64,000 nucleotides of DNA, from positions 806,001 through 870,000 of the forward strand of contig VWND01000012.1 in assembly GCA_009599575.1 (NCBI GenBank), in the 5' to 3' direction. The position numbers and the translations under genes were made by a program. This document shows positions 1-11,110 of this stretch, in pieces. The notes under the pieces are model-generated. The model ran no database searches. It was given only the letters and a program-made list of their open reading frames with translations, and was not told the DNA's origin. This stretch comes from Blumeriella jaapii. Taxonomy: Eukaryota > Ascomycota > Leotiomycetes > Helotiales > Drepanopezizaceae. Numbering within the stretch: position 1 is the stretch's first letter; each line of letters begins with the position of its first letter.

Positions 1-2134
1 TCGCCGAAGCAAAAAAAGCTCGAAATAATAAAAAAAAAGTAATAAACCGGGTTTTACGCTTTTTGCCAAATCAATAAAAAAAAAATATTTAAAAATACGT
101 TTTTAGCAAAATCACCGATATTATTTTATTTCGGCATTTCGCTCGCTTTTTCGAAATTATTACTTTTATTAAAAAAAAAGTTTGGATATTAATCGCTTAT
201 ATTTTTAAAGCGCAAGCTCTGAAAGCTAAGATTCCAAAAGCCCGCAGATTTATAAGCTTTTTATAGCTGTTTGCAAATTAATCGACGACGTTATATAATC
301 GCTAAAAAAAATTTTAATCGGCTGCGAAAATTCAAATTTAATCTTTTTTCAAAGCAAAAAACTAAGCGTCGTTAAATACGGAATTTTTATATTAAAAAAA
401 AAACGATATTATTTCGATATTTTAAAATTACGATAACGAAAAAAACGAAAAAGCTAATACTATTTTCGTTTAATTCGAAAAATTATACGCGGTAGCAATT
501 AATATTTTAAAACAGCTAAAATTATTCGGCGATTTTTATTTTCAACTGTCGAAAACGAATCCGAAAACGAAATTAAAAGCGTAATAATAAACAACCGTTT
601 ATTCGAATATAAAAAACTTATTATATTTATAAAAATAATTTCGAAAAAAATAAAAACAAAAAACGTAAAAAAGCGCGCCGTTATTTCCGAAACTTTTTTT
701 ATTCGGAAAAAAAACTATTGGCGTCGCTAGCAAAAGAAATATTACGAAATAAAAACAGCCGGAAATCGACGCCGAATGATAATTTTTAAGCTAATTAACA
801 AAAAACGCGACGATTTTATAAACTCAAATTTAAAAAACCCCGGTATTTCGAAAAAAAAAAATTTAAACGATTTTGAATTTAATTTTTCGAAATTAAATAC
901 GCAAATATTAAAAACGCTTATTACGTTTAAAAACGTCGTATTATTATCGTTAATATTTCAAATTTTAATAAAAGCATTTAAAATTTCGATTATTATACGA
1001 TTCGACCGAAAAAGCTTAAAAAAAAATATCGAAATTATCGCGGAAAAAATCATATAAAAAGCATAAAATCAAATTATTTTATTTAAAATTTTCGTTTTCG
1101 ACGACGTTACGATTTAAAAATTTTATTTCGATATTTTTATATAAAAATCAAATAAATCCGTCAGCTTTTTTTTTTTTTCGAACGAAAACTAAACCAAACT
1201 TTTTTCGGAAAATTACAAATATAATACGCCGAAACAAATAAAAATTTTTTTTGAAAATAATAATTCGTTTTTATTCGAGTTTTTCTTCGCTGAAAAATTC
1301 CGATTTTTTAATTTTGTTTTTACGAATAACGTTAACGCCAAAAAAAACGGCAAATTCTATTATTTTCACGCACGCTGTTACGCGGCGTATTGCGATTTAA
1401 TTATAAAAAAAGTCGACGTTATCGGCTTTGCTAATCGATTCGCTGCTATTAAAAATTCGGATTACAACGTATTCGAAATTGATTTTAATAATTAATTTAT
1501 ATTCCGACGAAAAACTGCGAAAATTATTAAAACGCATATTAAAGCTTATTTAGGCTACGTAAATTTTAAAACAGACCCTAAAGCTTTCAGCGCGATTATG
1601 AAACTCGACTGAAACAAAAAAAAAAAAAAAAAGTAATAAATATTTTTGAAAACCGACTTTTTTAACTTTTCGACCGAAAATATATTTTAAAATCTATCTG
1701 AACTAAGCTGCGAATTCGTTAATTACGTAAAGTTTTACAACGGAAAAAACAAGCCATTATTGCATTTTATAAAAAAAAAATAGCTATATATAAATATTAT
1801 TTCCGATTAATCAAAACCTAAAAAACGCCTATAGCTTTTTTCGCTAATATATTATATAATCTTATTTAGCAAGCTTTTAAAATGAATTCCGGCTTTTATT
1901 TCGCTGTTTTAAATTTTCGGAATTCCGGAAACTACTGCTTCGTAGTTTATTTTAACGTTTCGATCGCTTTAAACTTCGCTGATTCCGATCGCATTACAAT
2001 TACAAAATTCGATATCGCCGATTTTTAAAAAAAAAAAAAAATCGAAGATTTTACCGACGCTATTTTCGATTATTACGTTTTGCCTGCATTCGCATACAAT
2101 TCGAAAATAATCGAAACTAATTTGCAATTACATC
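1..2134 (+). pseudogene. Family-A extra ORF downstream of pol, first part (A0 copy)
   Basis: Decayed coding-like sequence on the sense strand of element A0, matching 20010-22160 in A1 and the minus strand of 61700-64000 in A2. One frame reads for long stretches with stops almost only at TAA/TAG, as expected if CAA, CAG or TGG were mutated. The longest open piece is 776-1057 (93 codons). A Cys/Tyr-rich stretch lies near 1340-1410. I do not recognise the protein: there is no retroviral pol motif, no clear signal peptide and no convincing membrane segment (RIP itself inflates Phe/Ile/Asn/Lys). It continues after the B1 insertion at 57760. Confidence 0.6.
2130..2134. repeat. Target-site duplication of B1, left copy
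   Basis: acatc immediately left of the B1 LTR; the right copy is acacc at 57760-57764. The single C/T difference is a RIP-type change. The flanks join to restore the A-family sequence seen uninterrupted near 22150. Confidence 0.85.
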
Positions 2135-2403
2135 TGTAACGATCTAATCAGTCGAAGGGCTGGGAGATCAGTCAACTGGTCGCCGTGTTTATATAATATA
2201 AAAAACGAGCCTTTGATTCTGTAACAAAAATATTTATTTAAAATTAAAAATTGCAAAAAGCAGAAATTGCTAAAAAAAAAAAGTTTTATATATATAAATA
2301 ATTTTTATAATTAATAAAAAAACCTACCAAAAAACCAAAAAGCTTGCAGCTATACGTAGTTGCTGGAGTAATACGAAAAATAGCAAAAAAGTAAATCGTT
2401 ATA
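2135..2403 (-). repeat. B1 3' LTR (269 bp)
   Basis: Starts tgtaacgatc and ends atcgttata. It aligns along its whole length with 25621-25890, 56812-57080 and 57492-57759. A T/A-rich tatatataaata block near 2288 is a possible TATA region. An inner gcagctatacgtagttgc motif occurs once here but twice in B3. Confidence 0.9.
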
Positions 2404-2422
2404 TTATTTCTCCGTCCGAAAA
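2404..2422 (-). promoter_or_regulatory. B1 polypurine tract
   Basis: On the minus strand this reads as a purine-rich block (ggacggagaaataa) directly abutting the 3' LTR. This is the expected place for the plus-strand DNA primer of an LTR retroelement. B3 has the less mutated ggacgggggag. Confidence 0.65.
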
Positions 2423-2439
2423 AAGCGCGCCCTCGAGCT

Positions 2440-2926
2440 TTTATCTATTAGTACGTCGCTATCCAAATAATCGTACGAATTCAAACCTTCGAAATAAGCT
2501 TTCAGCCAATTTATAAATTTTATAAAAACCGGAAAGCTTTTTATGCGCCAAATGAAAATCGCGCATTTTTAAAAAAGCATATATAAAATCAAACGCGAAA
2601 TACCACGTAAAATCTTTATTTAAGCCTATTCAAAAAGCTTTATATTAAAAAGTCTTCCGTTATATTCGATAAACGATTAATTTTTCGATTTCGTATTTAA
2701 GCTTATTAATTATATTAATAAATTCAAAAGCTAAATTAATTTGATTTGAAAGCGCGTCGTCAACTGTTTTACGCAATCGACTAGCGTAAAAAACTGAATG
2801 TACGTTTATAATATTAAAAAGATTTAATTTAAAAACGTTATCGAAAATTTTGGCTACAATTTTAAAAAAGCCGTTTATAAGATTATCGAGTTTGCGAAAA
2901 AACCGAAAAATCGGAAATAAACGCAT
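2440..2926 (-). pseudogene. B1 integrase C-terminus with chromodomain remnant
   Basis: On the minus strand, 2926 to 2660 is an 88-codon open stretch with the integrase GPF-type motif (NGFFKI) and the NVHSVFYASRLRK segment, equivalent to the HPVFHVS..LRK stretch of chromoviral integrases. It is followed by KYEIEKLI, the start of a chromodomain, and further left by a WYP-type tail (CYHVKS..WYHVK region, 2480-2620). The fold is interrupted by stops from RIP. In a live element this part would bind the heterochromatin methyl-lysine mark and steer integration; here it is dead. The same module is at 25975-26414 (B2) and 31040-31500 (B3), where the WYPAFDF tail is clearer. Confidence 0.78.
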
Positions 2927-4640
2927 ATCGAGCCAAACGTAATCGCCAACGTTAAAATCGATCGCGCGGCGAAATTTATTTATATTTTTTTTTATTTTAT
3001 CGTAAATTTATTAAAAATGCGATTTAGCGAAATTTCAAGCGTCGTAATAGCAGCGAGCGTACGCACGAACTTTGTTTGCGTTTAGCTTATATAAAAAAAT
3101 TAAAAAAAAAGAAAGTATCGAGCTATTAATTTTAATTAATATAAAAAGTATAACCGTATACAATTTCAAAAAATAAAAAGCCATCTAGACTTTTGTAAAA
3201 AAAAACTATTTAAACGAAATCTATTATTAAAAAAAATTCGTTCTAATCGTTTTAATAAAAGTTTACGAAAGGTCGAAAGCGTTTTTGCAAATATTAATTA
3301 TAAATTTCGGTCTGACCGTCGGTTTTAAAATAAACGGCTATCGAAAGCTTTAATTGCGTACCGAGTATTTTGTTTAATTCAAATCAGAAAGTAAACTAAT
3401 ACTAAAGGCTACGATCGCTAATAATACTTTTTAAAAAGCCGAAATACTTATATACGTAAAATATATATAATTTGGCGAAGCTTCGAGCGTCGATATTTTT
3501 ATAACAAAAAATCGAAATAGCTTGCTTAAAAAAACGATTTATTATTACGAATACGTTATCGTAACCGTATTTATTTTTATTAAAATTACAAAAGTCTATT
3601 ATAACGTGTTTTCAAAAATAGTTAAAAACAAAAAAAAGCTAAAAAAAGCCGGGGCGCTTATTTTTTAAAATAAAACTTTTTCGATAAACGTAGCAATTGC
3701 GATAATATTATTTTATAAAAACTATTATACCTCGCTAATAATATTAATTCGAAAGCAATTACGTAATTTTGCGAACGCTAAAATAAGCGATAGAAATTTG
3801 GTCGTACATTTTTCGTACAAAAGCCAAACGAAAATAATCGACGTTTGATACTATTAAGCGACCGTAATATAACAGCAGATCGCGTTTAAATATATACGAA
3901 ATATTATTATCGTCGTTTTTTTTCGTAGCGTTTCGTACAGTTTTCTTTCGAAAAGCTATTAAGCTGCTAATTGTACGATTAGCGTGGAAAATTTAATTAA
4001 CGATACGAAATGCGAAAAAAAAATCAGCTATTTCAACGATAAAAACAGCTGTTTCGAAAACCGTGGAAAATCGAAGTTTTTCAATTAAAAAGCGGTAATC
4101 GATTTGATTTATTCGAAAAAAAGTTTGCAAACGCTAAATACGTTTAAAAAAATTTTAACGATCGAATTCGTTCGTACGACGTATTAATGCGTCAGCCAGA
4201 AAATTGTGTTTATCTGATTTGTACGTAATAAAAAAGTTGTAATCGGCGAAAAGCTCGGCCCAGCGTATTTATCGAACGTTTAAAAGTTTGGAAATTATAA
4301 AATACTCCAAAGTTTTATAATTAATAATAATTTTAATTTAATAAACTGAATCAGCTAGTTTAATACGAAAATTGCTTAGAAATTTTACGATTGCGAATAT
4401 TTTTTTATCGTATACGACGTAATTCAATTTTGCGAAAGCTATAGTTTTGCTAAAATAAACGACTGGAAGCCAATCGTTATTATGAAATTGCGAAAACACA
4501 AAAGCTACTACGCCGTCGAAAGCGTTAATTTCTAATATGCAAAAAAGGTTTTGCCTGTAATATTATAAAACTGATGCAATAGTAAAAGTTAATATAAAAA
4601 GGTCGAAACTTTTCTGATATTTAAAAATAAAATTATAAAA
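2927..4640 (-). pseudogene. B1 integrase core, zinc-binding head and RNase H remnants
   Basis: Minus-strand sequence collinear with 31500-33230 of B3, where the readings are clearer: an RNase H, then a MADALIRRTNEF-type linker, an H2C2 integrase head near 3750-4200 and the catalytic core further left. In B1 no frame stays open beyond a few dozen codons. The assignment rests on alignment with B3 and B2 rather than on intact motifs in this copy. About 50 stops and several A-run length changes separate it from B3. Confidence 0.7.
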
Positions 4641-5607
4641 CGTTAGCTTTAGTTAAATAAATCAAAAGCTTTGTAATTATATTATAATTTCGAATAAAAC
4701 GTCGATAAAAATTACAAAAACCAAAAAAGCTTTGTATATCTTTTATAATAATAAAAGATTTTTAATAAGCGACTACGAAAACTTTTTCTGAATCTACTTC
4801 TAGGCTTTTAATCGAAATAATAAAACCTAGGTAACGGGTCCGAATAACGTTAAATTTAAATTTCCGAATATCGGCTTATAATTCAGCGTCAGCGAGCTTT
4901 TAAAGCATTTTGCGAACGTATATAACGTATTTTAAAAAGTCGGACGAATAAATAAAAATATTATTTAAATATATAATGCAAAAATCGTTTAAATAATCGA
5001 AAAAAACGTTGTTTATATAACGTTAATAAATTACGGATTTATTAATAAAGCCAAAAGGTAGCATTTTGCATTTATAAGCGCCGTAACGCGTACGAAACGT
5101 TATTAATTTTTTATTAACGGAATTTATTCGAATTCTGTAAAAAGCTTAACGAATATCGAACTTCGTAAAAATTCGCGTTTTCGAAAAACGAGCAAAAGTT
5201 TTATCGATAAAAAAAAGAAAATAGCGATTTTTACGAATAACGTTATTAAAAGCTCGATAATCGATATAAAAACGTAATGAACCGTCGGGCTTTTTAACGA
5301 AAAGCATTAAAACAGCGAAAAAAACGGTAAAAAATTCGATAAACCTTTTGTTAAAATTATTTTGCAAATAAGTTTTAACAATTTCGAATTTTAAAATCGA
5401 TATTTTATATAAAAAAATATATTTCAGCTTTTTTTTATTTATAATAAGCTCGATCTTATAATCGTAAGGCCGGTAAAAGGCTAGCTCGTTATTAGCGGCC
5501 TTAGAAAACACGTGTTCGAGGTTTTTATATTCCGGAAGAAAAAATTCGAAAAAAAGTTTATTCGAAATTAGCTTTGCTAAACTAATTAAAAAGGTCGAAA
5601 TCGATAT
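4641..5607 (-). pseudogene. B1 reverse transcriptase, N-terminal half
   Basis: The minus-strand open stretch 5511-5146 (121 codons) contains ANNELAFYRPYDYKIEL, a PYDH-type lead-in to Ty3 RT, then LFVKKPDGSLRFYIDYRAF (RT motif with Cys to Tyr), then IFTKFDIR around the first catalytic Asp. Homology to B3 continues leftward through the fingers, palm (YLDD region near 4960) and thumb. The RT copies element RNA into cDNA in virus-like particles. The upstream part of this RT region continues at 23352 beyond insertion A1. Confidence 0.85.
5604..5607. repeat. Target-site duplication of A1, left copy
   Basis: atat before the A1 5' LTR; right copy at 23352-23355. Uninterrupted family-B copies read cgatatttcg here (for example 34134-34144), so the left flank (cgatat) and right flank (atatttcg) overlap by exactly four bases. 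Confidence 0.8.
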
Positions 5608-5874
5608 TGTAAAACGGTGATACTTTGTATTAATAAGAATTTATAGTTTTAGTTATGATCGAGGCATGGACCCCTCCGAAACCCCCTGCCATTGACTACC
5701 TTTAACAAATATAAAAGCAAAACATTCCCTTAGATAGTACCATAAGCACGCAGTCCAATTTATATATTCATTTATTTTTTTTTTTCTTTTTTTAGTTTTT
5801 TCTAAGGATTCCTTAAACTACTTTATTTATCGATATATGGCCGTATTAATTTGGTTTTTTTATTTACTTTTATA
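5608..5874 (+). repeat. A1 5' LTR (267 bp)
   Basis: tgtaaaacggtgatac at the start, tttacttttata at the end. It aligns with 23085-23351, 58690-58956 and the reverse complement of 61114-61380. Less AT-rich than the interior. It holds a TATA box at 5710-5717 and a CT-rich stretch (5760-5800). Confidence 0.93.
5710..5717 (+). promoter_or_regulatory. TATA box of the family-A LTR
   Basis: tataaaag, conserved in all four family-A LTRs (23187-23194 in the A1 3' LTR). It is about 105 bp into the 267-bp LTR with a pyrimidine-rich stretch 30-80 bp downstream, a normal layout for an LTR promoter. Its use is inferred. Confidence 0.6.
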
Positions 5875-6644
5875 TTTAATAATCTACGCAAGGATTTAAA
5901 CTTCGGTGTTTCGTTTTTATATATTCGCCGATGCATTTTTTAAATTCGCAGTTAAAATCGATTTCGATATTTCGCTATTACGGCTTAAAAGACTTTTTAT
6001 ATAATATTATTCGCAGCTGTATTATATAAAAGATTTTTAATAGCTTTTTTATTTTGCGTATAATTATTAAATTAAAAAAATGCAATATATTTCAGAAACG
6101 TTTGAAATTACGGTTAAGCAATCCTGAATCGTACGAAGTTTAAAGCTCGAAAGTCGCTTTTTTGTTTAAAAATAACAAATCGAATATTGGTTCGTACGCT
6201 TCGACCGTTGCGCTCGGCTTTTTTAAATTAAATTTCTTTTGATCAAACGCTTGGCGAAAACTCAATCTTTTGATTTTACGCTTTATAATTGTGGCAATTA
6301 CAATTTGCGGCTTTTTATTAAAAGTAATAAAAAAATGGCTGTACGTGTATTGGCCTGAGCCACGGAATATCGAAACCGTGGATTATACAGCAATATTATA
6401 TTAATTTAATTAATTTATTAAAAAACAAGTTTTTTAACATATTATTCAAATATTTAAACGCAATTTTATTTTATTTAATTTTTTTAAAAAATACAGAAAC
6501 TTTTTTAATAGCTTTTTTATTAAAAACGATTTTTTTTATATTAAAAACTTTTAATTTGCAACTTTAGAAAACATTTATTTATTTAATTTAAATTTTATTA
6601 ACACTTTCGCTAATATTATAAACAACGACGCTTTTCGTTTTTTT
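5875..6644 (+). other. A1 leader between 5' LTR and gag, with stem-loop
   Basis: No coding similarity is seen. A perfect 6-bp inverted repeat, ccacgg...ccgtgg, at 6360-6381 sits in a small GC-richer island (gtattggcctgagccacgg). It could be part of a packaging or primer-related RNA structure, or chance. The bases just after the LTR (tttaataatctacgc) should contain the primer-binding site, but I cannot match them to a tRNA. Confidence 0.5.
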
Positions 6645-7950
6645 ATGCGAGGCCGTATACCCCTTTTTAGCTCTCCTAGTGCACTTTTATTTAATAGCGC
6701 CAATATTACCGACTTTATCGAGAAATATAAAAAAATCTATAAAGATTTCGGAGTTTTTAAAACTAAGATATTCGATAAACTTTTTCGCTATTATAATCCA
6801 ATTATTAAAAATATTATTAAATCGATGAATAAATGGAAGGCTATTAGGATTCGAAACTGGCGTAAATTAATTAAAGCTTTGAAATCGGAATTCCGAAACC
6901 ACGATCGCTAATAAATCCGCGATACTATCGCTTTTTTTAAATAGTTTATTATAATAATTCGTTAAATCAAAAAACTTAAAGTTTATTATCGTATTTATAC
7001 GAGAGTTTCTGACGTTTTCGTTAACAAAAAGGTTTTAAACGAAATTAAACAGGAAAAATTGTTTTTATTTGGCCTTTTAATTAGCATTCGCAACAAAACT
7101 ATTAAGCATTTTAAAATTAATAAATAAGACTCTGAAACCTTCGATTAATATTTTAAATTTGTGAAATTCGTTTTTAAACAAAACCAAAGCGAACGTATTA
7201 TTAAAGCTATAAACCAAAAGAAATTTTTTTTTTTATTTACAAAAAAAACGTGGAAGCTTTAATGCAGAAATATGCCCAGTTATTAAAAGTTACCGAAATC
7301 GCTAAAAAACAATCAGTTATTATATTATTTAATCGTTTTATAAAATTTATTAATTTAAAAAAGCTTAATAAAAATATCGAAACTTTCGTATTAAAATTTA
7401 CCGATATTAAAATTTAAAAATTTCAAAGCAAAGTCGAAGGTTTTATATAATAGCAAAAGAAACTTTTGTACGTTAATTCGGATAATAAAAACGATTAAAA
7501 TAGCTTTTACAACAATTACTTTTTTTAAAATACGCGAAGCGATTAATTTCGCTAAGTTACCGTAAAAGTAATAGCTGCCCAATGGTAACCTTTTCGTGCT
7601 AACAATCAGAATCAGCGAAACACTAATTATAATAACGATTATTAAAAAAAAAAAAGGAAATCAACGCGGAAACTAAAATCGCGGCTATTAAAATAATAGA
7701 AGTAATTATTAAAACAGACTCCGTAGCTTTAAGTATGGATTTTGTAATAATAAAAAAATTTATTACGAAAAATCTTATATTCGCTCAGAATGTAAAGCGT
7801 TTAATTTTTATATAAATAATAGTGTCTGTTATATTAATAAATACGGAGCGATTTGCTTCGGACCAACGGAAGCAGAAATAAGCTTTTTTAACAAAGCTGA
7901 AAATCAAAACTAGTTAAATATTATTCGCTTAAAAATAAAAGATACGGAAT
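6645..7950 (+). pseudogene. A1 gag remnant
   Basis: An 88-codon open stretch (6645-6911) reads FIEKYKKIYKDFGV...MNKWKAIRIRNWRKLIKALKSEFRNHDR, the pattern of the fungal retrotransposon gag domain (W..F...L...FR..D). The following frame keeps gag-like sequence with stops at former Gln/Trp codons. Near 7745-7800 a CNN...YIRSEC stretch looks like a CCHC knuckle in which Cys and His codons became Tyr (TGT to TAT, CAT to TAT). Gag would form the particle shell and bind element RNA. It lies directly upstream of protease and pol on the same strand. Confidence 0.75.
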
Positions 7951-8149
7951 GGAACGACTGCTTGGAAAACAGGAAAAATGCGAAAACGATTTTTATTAAT
8001 AAAAAAGAAAACATTCCAGAAGGCGTATTAATTAAAAAGAAAGCTTTTACTTTAAATATAAATAAAATTTAAATATATAAATAAAAAACAATTATATATA
8101 TTGCTAATGCAAATATCGTATTTGTAAATATTATAGCTGTATAATTAAG

Positions 8150-9100
8150 CCAGCGAATTATAAGGAAACAAAATGTTTCTATTCTATTCGCCAAATCAAT
8201 TAGTATAAAAAAAAACGTTAGAATCGAAAAAAAAAAAATTTTGAAATTCGAAAAAAAACCGATAAAACCGTTAAAAAAACGTTTATAATAAAAAAAATTA
8301 ACGACGATATAAAAAATATCGACACCGATACTTCGGTTTAAATTATTCAGAAAGTACCAGCTTTTAAGCGCTTATTATTAATGCGAAGCGAAAAATAAAT
8401 CGACAAATATATCAGCTCCGAAGTCGTCGACGAAGCTATTAAAAAAATTATAAAATAAAAAATTAAATTGAAATTCAGCGATTTATTTAGCATAAAAGAA
8501 AAATTCGATAAAGTTATTAATAAACAAATTTTTGTATTAAAAAAAAACGAAAAAGTTGAAATTATCCGAAAAAAAAACGATTTTAAATTGGAAAAAAATC
8601 AAAAAGAAATTTACAATACCGCAGTTAATTTAGCCGATAAAAAGGAATTTTCGAAAAAAGTCAGCTTTTTGGCTTTCGTTATAAAAACTCAGAAGTTAAA
8701 ACGACGCAATTGCTTTTATACAATTATAAAAGCACCAAAGATAAAAACAATGCTCGAAAAAAATACGACCGCTTTCGCTTTATTCGATAATAGAGCCGAA
8801 ATCAATTGCATAAATTAAAAAACGGCCGAAGCTAGTAGTATTTCGATTATCACCGATAAACGAATAATTTATACGACCGTTAATAAAAATATTATTAAAT
8901 TTAATAAAATTATACGAAATATAAAAATCGACGTTGAAAATATTATTATATATAAAAACTTTTTAATAAAAAAAAAATGCTTTTATTTTATTATTTTTAG
9001 AATATTCTGAATTTTGAAAAGTTTCGTCAGTTTTAAATACACCGAAAACGGCCAGATAAAAGCTTTTTTCTGGAATTAAAACCGATTTTTTCAAAATCAA
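8150..9100 (+). pseudogene. A1 aspartic protease remnant
   Basis: The open stretch 8468-8818 ends with ALFDNRAEINCI (8776-8811), matching the retropepsin active site A-L-(I/F)-D-S-G-A-E-I-N with Ser and Gly replaced by Asn and Arg. The catalytic Asp codon (gat) survives. The protease would cut the Gag-Pol polyprotein. It sits between gag and RT in the normal Ty3 order. Confidence 0.75.
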
Positions 9101-9649
9101 ATTACCGTCGCCGGCGATAAAATCTTTTTAATCGACGTTTTATCGAGAAACAAATAGCCGGCTTTAATTTTAAAATAAACGCTAAGCTGCAACAAAACCT
9201 GAAAAATACCCGGCTAAAAGCATTTACGTTATTAATCGAAATGGCACCGCGAATGAAATTAGCTAATATTAACATTTTAATTATTAATTCGGAAATAAAA
9301 ATTCCGAAGATTTCGTTTTCGTATTAAATAAATCCGACCCATATATTTTACTTCTTTGTATTAATATCAGCACTTTTTACAAGCGCAAAGCTAATAAAAT
9401 ACGATTCGTAAATTTTAATAAATCCGATGGAAATATTTTCGGAAAAATAAACGATTAATTTAAAAAAAATAAAATAATAAAATTATCGCAATCAGTTATT
9501 AGCGAATTCGAAGGATTTATCACCGGCCGATTTTCCAGTTTATTATTTGACAGCCGATTTACAAAAAAACGATTTGATAATTTAGCAATCGAAATCTAAT
9601 TTTTGCTAAAAAAAAAAAGGTTTTATACGAAGTTTTACGCAACCGAAAA

Positions 9650-10610
9650 AAAGCTATAGCTTTCGATTTCACCGAAATAAATTAATTTAATTTTAACGTT
9701 ACGTTTTATATCGATATTAAAACCGTGCTTTACGAAGCCTGGCAAAAAAAACCTTTTTAATTTCTAAAGTTTTTTAAAATAAAATAATCGAAATGCTAAA
9801 AAAACGAATTAAACAAAAAATCTTCGAATTTTGCTACGGCCTATATAAAAACAAATGGTTTGTCGTTGCGAAAAAACAAAAAGCATTTATAAATTTATTA
9901 TCGCAATCGTCGAAATAAACAAAATAACGATACGAAACGTTAACATGCTATTTAACGTCGATTAATTTTCGAACGAATTCGTAAAATTAACGATCGCTTT
10001 TTTTTTCGACCTGTTTTTAAACTACGACCATTTGATACTTAATTTACGATTTCGAAATATAACGGCAATTTAAATTTTAATCGGTTTATTGCGTATAACG
10101 AAAGTAGTTATGAAAGCTATTAATTTAATCGCTTAATTCGTAAAAGTCGTATATAAGATTTTTATAATTTGCATTTTTAATATTGCTTTTTTTTACGTTA
10201 ACGACGTTGAAATAAAAAGCTTTAAATTATATTATAATAATAAAAAGATTTTTTCTGAAATTCGACGTTATATAATAAAATATATTTAAAATATCGATAA
10301 AATTATAATCTGCTTCGAAAAAGCCAAGGCTATTATTAGCTTTCGATTAAAATTCTGTATATCCGAAATAAATATCGTTAGCTATATAATTAATAGCGCT
10401 GGCCGCTATTTTCAACGAAAAAAAATTGAAAAAATTTGCAAATAAAAAAAGTGTAAAAATATTACCGAAGCTAAAGCTTTTATTAGCGTTGTGATTTATT
10501 ACCGCAATTAAATTAAAAACTTTTTTTAGAAAGCTGTATTTATTTACGTTATAATAAAAAAAAGAATCGATTTCGTTTAAGGAAAAAAGCAAAGCAAAAT
10601 TATAAAAGTT
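9650..10610 (+). pseudogene. A1 reverse transcriptase remnant
   Basis: Plus-strand reading gives a Ty3-type RT with stops. It runs from an EIN.FNF...YIDI lead-in (9680-9720), through a YKNKWFVVAKKQKAF stretch (9845-9885; corresponds to K.R.V.D.) and FFDLFSGYDHL around the first catalytic Asp (9995-10030), to FFYVNDVE at 10188-10211, the Y-x-D-D box as YVND (GAC to AAC). A later INSAGRY..RKKIEKICKWKKC stretch leads into the RNase H linker. The YVDDVE-type box and WPPC-like linker differ from family B, so A and B are distinct Ty3 lineages. Confidence 0.83.
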
Positions 10611-11110
10611 TTTAAAAACGATTTTTTATCGGCTTTATCGCTTATGCGGATCGATTACAGCCCAGGCGCAAAAAAAATCATTTTGACTGTCGACGCTAAT
10701 ATTTTCGGTTAGAAAGCTGTATTGCAATAAATCGACGAAAATAAAAAACGGCATTTCTTACGATTCGAAAGCGGCTTATAATTTTTCGTTAAAATACGCT
10801 ACGATGCTATCAAACGAAAATATCGAAGCGCTTTTAAAATAATAAAAAAAATAAAAAGCGAATTGTACGGCGTATATTTTATTTTGGAAATAAACGCAAA
10901 AGTTTTTATCGATTAATTAAATAAAAAAGCTAGTAATTTATTAAAAGCGTTCGTTATTAATTAAATAGCTTAAATACGACTTATGGATTTCGAAATCAAA
11001 TATATTAAAAAAATAATTAATACAGCGGCAAACGGCTTTTCTAAACGAAAACGTTTTTATCCGTTTAATTTCGCTAAACAAAACGAATAAAATATCGACG
11101 AATAAATCGC
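10611..11110 (+). pseudogene. A1 RNase H remnant
   Basis: Contains LTVDANIFG (10684-10710), the first catalytic Asp of retroelement RNase H. It is followed by KAVLQ, KRHFLRFESGL and a long KIKSELYGVYFILEINAKVFI stretch (10850-10910). It ends in IRLMDFEIKYI...NTAANGFSKRK (10975-11050), the usual RNase H end with A-A-D-G-L-S-R in which Asp is now Asn. RNase H removes RNA from the RNA:DNA hybrid. One stop sits where Trp is expected after FG. Confidence 0.85.

Noticed and set aside
5608..5874. Solo LTR of family A
   Set aside because: The B1 sequence does not resume after it; it resumes at 23352 after a second LTR, so this is the 5' LTR of a full element.
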